From contig NZ_CP029481.1 of NCBI RefSeq assembly GCF_003151255.1, positions 1,488,001-1,552,000 of the forward strand: a stretch of DNA of 64,000 nt, in the 5' to 3' direction. How positions within the stretch are numbered: the stretch's first letter is position 1; each line of letters starts with the position of its first letter. This DNA comes from Microvirga sp. 17 mud 1-3. GTDB taxonomy: Bacteria > Pseudomonadota > Alphaproteobacteria > Rhizobiales > Beijerinckiaceae. The position numbers and the translations under genes are program-made. The notes under the pieces were generated by a model. That model had not been told where the DNA came from. It saw only the letters and a list, made by a program, of their open reading frames with translations, and made no database searches. Of the stretch, positions 59,598-64,000 are shown piece after piece.

Positions 59598-60509
59598 ATG
59601 CCGACCCTGACTTCGCCCCTGCATGGACGCCCTATCGTGAAGGGCTTCTATGAGAAGCGCACCGGCAGCGTCCAATACGTGGTCGCTGATCCTGAGACGA
59701 AGAAATGCGCCATCATCGATCCGGTGCTGGACTTCGATCCAAAATCCGGAGCGACCGCCACGACACAGGCCGACGAGCTCCTCGCCCATATCGAGCGCGA
59801 GGGATATGAACTGGAGTGGATCCTCGACACCCATCCCCACGCCGACCATTTCTCGGCCGCCGGTTACCTCAAGGACAAAACCGGTGTGCCTACTGCCATC
59901 GGCGAAAAGGTGGTCGAGGTCCAGAAGCTCTGGAAGGGCATCTATAATTGGCCCGACAGCTTCCCGACGGACGGCTCGCAATGGGACAAGCTCTTCGCCG
60001 ATGGCGAGCGCTTCAAAATCGGCAACATGGACGTCGAAGTGATGTTCATGCCGGGCCACACGCTCGCCTCCATCACGTATGTCGTTGGCGATGCAGCTTT
60101 CATCCACGACACGATCTTCATGCCCGATAGCGGCACGGCCCGTGCCGATTTTCCTGGCGGCTCCGCCAAAGTTCTGTGGCAGAGCATTCAACGGATCATG
60201 TCCTTGCCGGACGACACGCGCCTCTTCACCGGGCACGATTACCGGCCGGGCGGACGTGAAGCAAAATGGGAAAGCACGGTGGCGCAGCAGCGGCGCGAGA
60301 ACACCCATCTCGTCAAGGCGAAGACCGAGGCGGAATTCGTTGCCCTCCGCGAGGGACGGGATCGTGAATTGCCGATGCCGAAGCTCATCCTGAACGCCCT
60401 GCAGGTGAATATCCGAGGCGGGCGTCTGCCTGAGCCGGAGAGCAATGGCACGCGCTATCTCAAGATTCCGCTCAACGTTCTCGGAAACGCTCCCTGGGGC
60501 GACGACTAA
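59598..60509 (+). CDS. blh: metallo-beta-lactamase-fold persulfide dioxygenase (Blh/ETHE1-like)
   Basis: The protein has 303 residues. Iron ligands are in DTHPHADHFSAAGYLK (about residues 76-91), GHTLASITYVVGD and GHDYRPGGR. Residues 1-30 (VKGFYEKRTGSVQYVVADPETKKCAIIDPVLDFD region) are typical of Blh. It oxidises glutathione persulfide to sulfite. It is the last gene of the bigR operon, 73 bases after the DUF6691 gene. Confidence 0.93.
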   Translation: MPTLTSPLHGRPIVKGFYEKRTGSVQYVVADPETKKCAIIDPVLDFDPKSGATATTQADELLAHIEREGYELEWILDTHPHADHFSAAGYLKDKTGVPTAIGEKVVEVQKLWKGIYNWPDSFPTDGSQWDKLFADGERFKIGNMDVEVMFMPGHTLASITYVVGDAAFIHDTIFMPDSGTARADFPGGSAKVLWQSIQRIMSLPDDTRLFTGHDYRPGGREAKWESTVAQQRRENTHLVKAKTEAEFVALREGRDRELPMPKLILNALQVNIRGGRLPEPESNGTRYLKIPLNVLGNAPWGDD

Positions 60510-60547
60510 GCGGCACGAAGTGGGACCTTCTGGCGGACCGGATGCCG

Positions 60548-61909
60548 TCAGCCTGGAACCACTTCGACACCGAAACCTGCCCTCAGGCCGGGATGGCCAT
60601 GGCGGTTGCGAAGCTCGAATGGTGCTTTCGCGTGCCTGAGCGCCGTCGCGACGATGGCGAGGCCAAGCCCGCTCCCGATGACGCTGCGGTGGCGGCCGCG
60701 AAAGAAGCGGTCGGTCACGAGGCCGATCTCGTCTTCCGGGATGCCGGGGCCGTCATCCTCCACAGTGATGACGGGAGGGTTTGAACTGTCGTCGAGGAAC
60801 CATCGCACACGGCCGCCCTCCGGCGAATGCTGCACGGCGTTTTCATGCAGATTGCGTACGGCGAGATGGAGGAGCTCCCTGTTCATCCGGATCGTCGTTC
60901 GATAGAGCAGGGGGTCGATCTCCACCACAACGCCGGATGCAGTGGCACCGAGGCTCGCCGCAACATCCTCGATAGCGCGCCCGGCCACGATGTCCTGCAC
61001 TTCTCCCTCGTTTTGCGAGGCATCGAGCGCCGACATGGCAAGCAACTGGCGCACGAGCCGGCCTGTACGGTCGACCGCCACCAGAGTCTGCCTCAGGGCA
61101 GCTTCGCGGATTTCCGGATCCTTCGCGGCTAAGGCCACCTGGACCTGGGTACGCAGGCCGGCGAGCGGCGTGCGCAATTCGTGGGCAGCGAAAGCCGTGA
61201 AGCTGCGCTCGTGCTCCCGTGCCGCCGCGACCTTTCCGAACAGGCCGTTCAGGGCCTCCACCACTGGGCGGATTTCTGAGGGCGGGACATTGATCTTGAC
61301 CGGGCTCAGATCCTCCGGACCGCGCTCCTTAAGACCGCGTGCGAGGCTGCGGAGGGGCCGCAAGCCCTGCCCGACGCTGGCCCAGATCAGGAAGGCCAGT
61401 ATCGGCACCATGAGGGCCGCCGGCAGGAGCAGGCTGCGGACGAGATCCGTCACCAGACGGTCGCGCAACCCCAGCCTGTCGCCGACCAGGACGCGGATGC
61501 CCGTATTCCGGTCGGCAACCGCATAGACGCGCCACGGTTCGCCCTCGATCTCGCGCTCGGAAAAGCCACTTGCCTCGTTCGACAGCTCCTCCTCTGGAGC
61601 CCCCGTGGAGCGTCCGATCAGCCGCCCGTCCAGGGACCAGATCTGGCACGAGAGCTGGCGCTCATAACCGAGATGCAGGGACTCTGGGATGGGGAGCGGG
61701 GCCGTGGATGAGTCCCCCCTTGACGCCAGAGCGACCTCGCCGCTTCTGGCGAGCGACGCGACCATGCGGGCCGCCTCCATGAGCCGCGTATCGAGCACAT
61801 GTTGCAGCTGACGCTTGGTATCGACGTAGATCCAGGCGGCTGCGACCAGCCAGATCAGGCCCGTGGTGGCAATCAGGACAACGAACAGGCGGGTGCGGAT
61901 AGAGCTCAT
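60548..61909 (-). CDS. sensor histidine kinase, PmrB/QseC-like
   Basis: The protein has 453 residues from an ATG at 61909. Two membrane helices (about residues 8-28 and 155-180) flank a periplasmic domain. A HAMP-like linker leads to the phosphorylated His in FAAHELRTPLAGL and the ATPase motifs NLHENAVQHSPEGG, DDGPGIPEDEIG and GSGLGLAIV. It is encoded one base after its partner response regulator. The PmrA-type box upstream of the pair suggests a PmrAB/BasRS-like role. Confidence 0.93.
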   Translation of the reverse strand: MSSIRTRLFVVLIATTGLIWLVAAAWIYVDTKRQLQHVLDTRLMEAARMVASLARSGEVALASRGDSSTAPLPIPESLHLGYERQLSCQIWSLDGRLIGRSTGAPEEELSNEASGFSEREIEGEPWRVYAVADRNTGIRVLVGDRLGLRDRLVTDLVRSLLLPAALMVPILAFLIWASVGQGLRPLRSLARGLKERGPEDLSPVKINVPPSEIRPVVEALNGLFGKVAAAREHERSFTAFAAHELRTPLAGLRTQVQVALAAKDPEIREAALRQTLVAVDRTGRLVRQLLAMSALDASQNEGEVQDIVAGRAIEDVAASLGATASGVVVEIDPLLYRTTIRMNRELLHLAVRNLHENAVQHSPEGGRVRWFLDDSSNPPVITVEDDGPGIPEDEIGLVTDRFFRGRHRSVIGSGLGLAIVATALRHAKAPFELRNRHGHPGLRAGFGVEVVPG

Positions 61910-61910
61910 G

Positions 61911-62570
61911 TTACGGGCTCCGAAGGCGATAGCCGAGGCCGCGCACTGTCTCGACGGCGTCCCGCCCGATCTTGTTGCGCAGGTGATGAATGTGCACCTC
62001 GACGGTGTTGCTCTCCACGTCCTCGTCCCAGCCATAGAGGCGGTCGGCAAGCTGGTCCTTCGACAGTACCGTGCCCGGATGGCTCATCAGTGCCTCCAGG
62101 ATGGAGAACTCGCGCCGGGACAGGGCGGCGGGCCGGCCATCCACCTCGACGGTGCGGCGGCCGGGATCGAGCACAATGTCGTTCCAGGTCAGGACCGGCG
62201 ATGCGCGTCCGGCGGCGCGACGGGAAATGGCCCGCAGACGGGCCGCCACCTCGTCGAGGTCGAAAGGCTTGCCGAGATAATCGTCCGCGCCGCTGTCGAG
62301 ACCATCGATGCGGTCTGCAACCGTGTCCTTGGCGGTCAGCAGCAGGACGGGCGTTGCGTCCTGGCGCCGGCGCAGTTCCCGCAGGATGTCGAGCCCGGAA
62401 CCGTCGGGCAGCATCAGGTCGAGCACGACGGCGTCGAACGCCGTCGTGGCCAGAGCCGCCCTGGCATCACCGCAGGATGCAACAGCATCGGCCGTGAATC
62501 CGTGCAGCCCGAGACCGATTTTCAGGCCGTCGAGCAGCATCGCGTCATCTTCAACCACGAGAATTCGCAT
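61911..62570 (-). CDS. OmpR-family response regulator, PmrA/QseB-like
   Basis: The protein has 219 residues from an ATG at 62570. The receiver domain has MRILVVEDDAMLLDGLK, acceptor Asp in AVVLDLMLPDGSG, LTAKDT and LGKPFDLDE. The winged helix ends with YGWDEDVESNTVEVHIHHLRNKIG. This is the PmrA/QseB/TctD subfamily. A tandem CTTAAG repeat lies 34 bases upstream and is a likely binding site. Confidence 0.94.
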   Translation of the reverse strand: MRILVVEDDAMLLDGLKIGLGLHGFTADAVASCGDARAALATTAFDAVVLDLMLPDGSGLDILRELRRRQDATPVLLLTAKDTVADRIDGLDSGADDYLGKPFDLDEVAARLRAISRRAAGRASPVLTWNDIVLDPGRRTVEVDGRPAALSRREFSILEALMSHPGTVLSKDQLADRLYGWDEDVESNTVEVHIHHLRNKIGRDAVETVRGLGYRLRSP

Positions 62571-62603
62571 CAAGCACCTCTGCGGGCTCAGTGGCCCGCT
62601 AGC

Positions 62604-62620
62604 CTTAAGGCTGCCTTAAG
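62604..62620. promoter_or_regulatory. PmrA-type box (CTTAAG-N5-CTTAAG)
   Basis: CTTAAG at 62604-62609 and 62615-62620 with a five-base gap, an 11-bp period. It matches the known PmrA recognition pattern (YTTAAK-N5-YTTAAK). It lies between the two-component genes and the divergent dsbD-like gene, so it may control both. Confidence 0.7.
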
Positions 62621-62664
62621 GTTGGCCGGGAGTTTGGGGACATCGCCCGATTGCGAGGATTCGC

Positions 62665-64000
62665 TTGTCCCATAATCTTATCCGAATTGTGTTCGCGCTT
62701 GCGGCATGGATTGTCGGCTCGGCCGGAGTGGAGGCTCAGTCCAGGATCCCACGCGCCGACGAGGTTTTCCGGCTCAGTACCTCAAAGAGCCCCGATGGAG
62801 GTGTCTCCTTCGAATGGGAAATCGCTCCAGAAACCTATCTTTATCGCAACAAAGTAGCGGTTTCGGTCGCCTCTGACGGTTCCCGGCCGATCCCGGTCGA
62901 GACCAGCGCGGGCACGAATAAGGACGATCCCACTTTCGGCGAGACCGAGGTCTATTACGAGGCCGCCCGTGCGGTTGTTTCGGCGGGCGCCCTGGCGGCT
63001 GCAGGCTCGCCACAGACCATCCACGTCACCTACCAGGGCTGCGCGGAAAAGCTTGGGATCTGCTATCCGCCCGAGACGAAAGCGCTCGACCTTGCGGCGC
63101 TTCCCATTGCGCCCGGAGAGGAGGGCAAATCCGCCGCTGCGGTCTCATCCCCCAATGACGTGTCGGCGGATCTGTCGTTGCCGGCCGAGACACCAGCCCC
63201 GTCCACGATTGCCACGCCGACATCGGAGGCCGGCGCATGGATGGGCGGTAGCCTCGCATCAACCCTGGCGGCCTTCCTGGGTTTCGGCTTGCTGCTCACT
63301 TTCACGCCTTGCGTGCTGCCGATGATCCCGATTCTGTCCGGAATACTCGCCCGCAGCGGCGGGCGGCTCTCGGCGGGCCGGGGCTTCGCGCTCTCCACTG
63401 CCTATGTGCTGGCCATGGCGGCGGCCTACGCCCTGCTCGGCATTGCGGCCGCATGGTCCGGACAGAACCTGCAGGCAGCCCTTCAGGCGCCCTGGGCGCT
63501 CGGGGCCATGAGCGTTCTGTTCGTCATCCTTGCGCTGTCCATGTTCGGGCTGTTCGAGCTTCAGCTTCCGAGTTCCTGGACCGGCTTCATTTCAGGGAAA
63601 ACCTCCGGCATGGGCGGCTCGCTGTCTGGCGCAGCGGTTCTCGGCTTCACGTCCGCCCTGATCGTCGGCCCCTGTGTGACGCCGCCGCTCGCCGGGGCGC
63701 TGCTCTATGTGTCCCAGACCGGGGACGTGGCGCGCGGCGCTGCGGCCCTGTTCATGCTTGGCCTCGGCATGGGCCTGCCGCTGATTGCGTATGGCACCCT
63801 CGGCGCCAGGGCGCTGCCGAGATCGGGGCCGTGGCTGGTGCGCGTGAAGCAGGTCTTCGGCGTGGTCTTCCTCGGGATTGCGGTCGCGATGATCTCCCGC
63901 ATCGCACCGCCGCAGGTATCGCTCGCCCTCTGGGCACTGCTCGCCATCGGCGCAGGTGTGTTTCTGGGTGCCTTCGATGCACAGCCCGACGGGTCCCTGC
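62665..64000 (+). CDS. dsbD: DsbD-like thiol:disulfide interchange protein (partial, cut by window end)
   Basis: The frame is open from a TTG at 62665 (GAGGA upstream) to the window end. A signal peptide (SHNLIRIVFALAAWIVGSAGVEAQ) is followed by the periplasmic DsbD alpha domain, with its cysteine pair in YQGCAEKLGICYPPETK. After a Pro/Ser/Ala linker comes the membrane core, with the redox cysteines in FTPCVLPMIP and GPCVTPPLAG. The C-terminal thioredoxin domain would lie beyond the window. DsbD carries electrons from cytoplasmic thioredoxin to periplasmic proteins. The divergent two-component system may regulate it. Confidence 0.9.
   Translation, partial: MSHNLIRIVFALAAWIVGSAGVEAQSRIPRADEVFRLSTSKSPDGGVSFEWEIAPETYLYRNKVAVSVASDGSRPIPVETSAGTNKDDPTFGETEVYYEAARAVVSAGALAAAGSPQTIHVTYQGCAEKLGICYPPETKALDLAALPIAPGEEGKSAAAVSSPNDVSADLSLPAETPAPSTIATPTSEAGAWMGGSLASTLAAFLGFGLLLTFTPCVLPMIPILSGILARSGGRLSAGRGFALSTAYVLAMAAAYALLGIAAAWSGQNLQAALQAPWALGAMSVLFVILALSMFGLFELQLPSSWTGFISGKTSGMGGSLSGAAVLGFTSALIVGPCVTPPLAGALLYVSQTGDVARGAAALFMLGLGMGLPLIAYGTLGARALPRSGPWLVRVKQVFGVVFLGIAVAMISRIAPPQVSLALWALLAIGAGVFLGAFDAQPDGSL

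Overview
The window is high-GC DNA densely packed with genes. It reads as a chromosomal segment from an alphaproteobacterium of the order Rhizobiales/Hyphomicrobiales, perhaps a Methylobacteriaceae member such as Microvirga. The order-level signals are the PhyR-NepR-EcfG general stress locus with its GGAAC-N17-GTT promoters and the BigR-type persulfide operon; the family-level guess is weak. There is no rRNA, CRISPR array, integrase or transposase. Two tRNA genes, Pro(CGG) and Gln(TTG), lie near 42.7-43.0 kb.

Layout. 0-1.7 kb: a frameshifted and an intact copy of a small-domain gene in tandem. 1.9-11.0 kb: an FMN reductase, an Lrp/AsnC regulator and a peptide-type ABC importer followed by a luciferase-like monooxygenase and two carboxymuconolactone-decarboxylase-like proteins, a recurrent cluster of unknown substrate. 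11.3-18.7 kb: a SorC-type regulator divergent from an Fe3+/phosphosugar-type ABC importer whose operon continues into a beta-lactamase-fold hydrolase and a SurE nucleotidase. 18.8-20.5 kb: a Na/Pi cotransporter. 20.6-34.2 kb: a DXR-II/DRL-like oxidoreductase with an acetoin-dehydrogenase-like E1alpha/E1beta/E2 set, divergent from a glucitol-type PTS with GutM and a fused HPr-Enzyme I, then a SorC regulator divergent from a galactitol-type PTS. 34.8-42.4 kb: a DSF-type quorum-sensing module (RpfC-like hybrid kinase, RpfF-like synthase) with two c-di-GMP enzymes. 42.7-49.7 kb: tRNAs and housekeeping or accessory enzymes (Ogt, FAH-family hydrolase, thioredoxin-reductase-like protein, frameshifted esterase, uracil/xanthine permease, SDR). 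48.7-58.2 kb: a general-stress-response island around phyR-nepR-ecfG. 58.2-60.5 kb: bigR, a split YeeE/YedE transporter and a persulfide dioxygenase. 60.5-64 kb: a PmrAB-like two-component system divergent from a dsbD-like gene cut by the window end.

Three points stand out. (1) The 20.6-34.2 kb genes share an 11-bp motif (TGTACATATTG or a one-mismatch form) in their control regions and could form one pathway: PTS uptake of a branched or deoxy polyol such as 2-C-methyl-D-erythritol, reverse DRL reaction to 1-deoxy-D-xylulose 5-phosphate, and acetoin-dehydrogenase-like cleavage to acetyl-CoA plus glyceraldehyde 3-phosphate. This is inference, but it explains why no ordinary polyol-phosphate dehydrogenase is present. 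(2) The stress island holds thirteen EcfG-type promoter matches. Two of them drive what look like paralogous C-rich small RNAs on the minus strand, each ending in a terminator. (3) The DSF module pairs RpfC and RpfF with a REC-PAS-GGDEF-EAL protein where the classical system has the HD-GYP protein RpfG.

All calls are from reading the sequence and from memory of protein families; no database search was possible.
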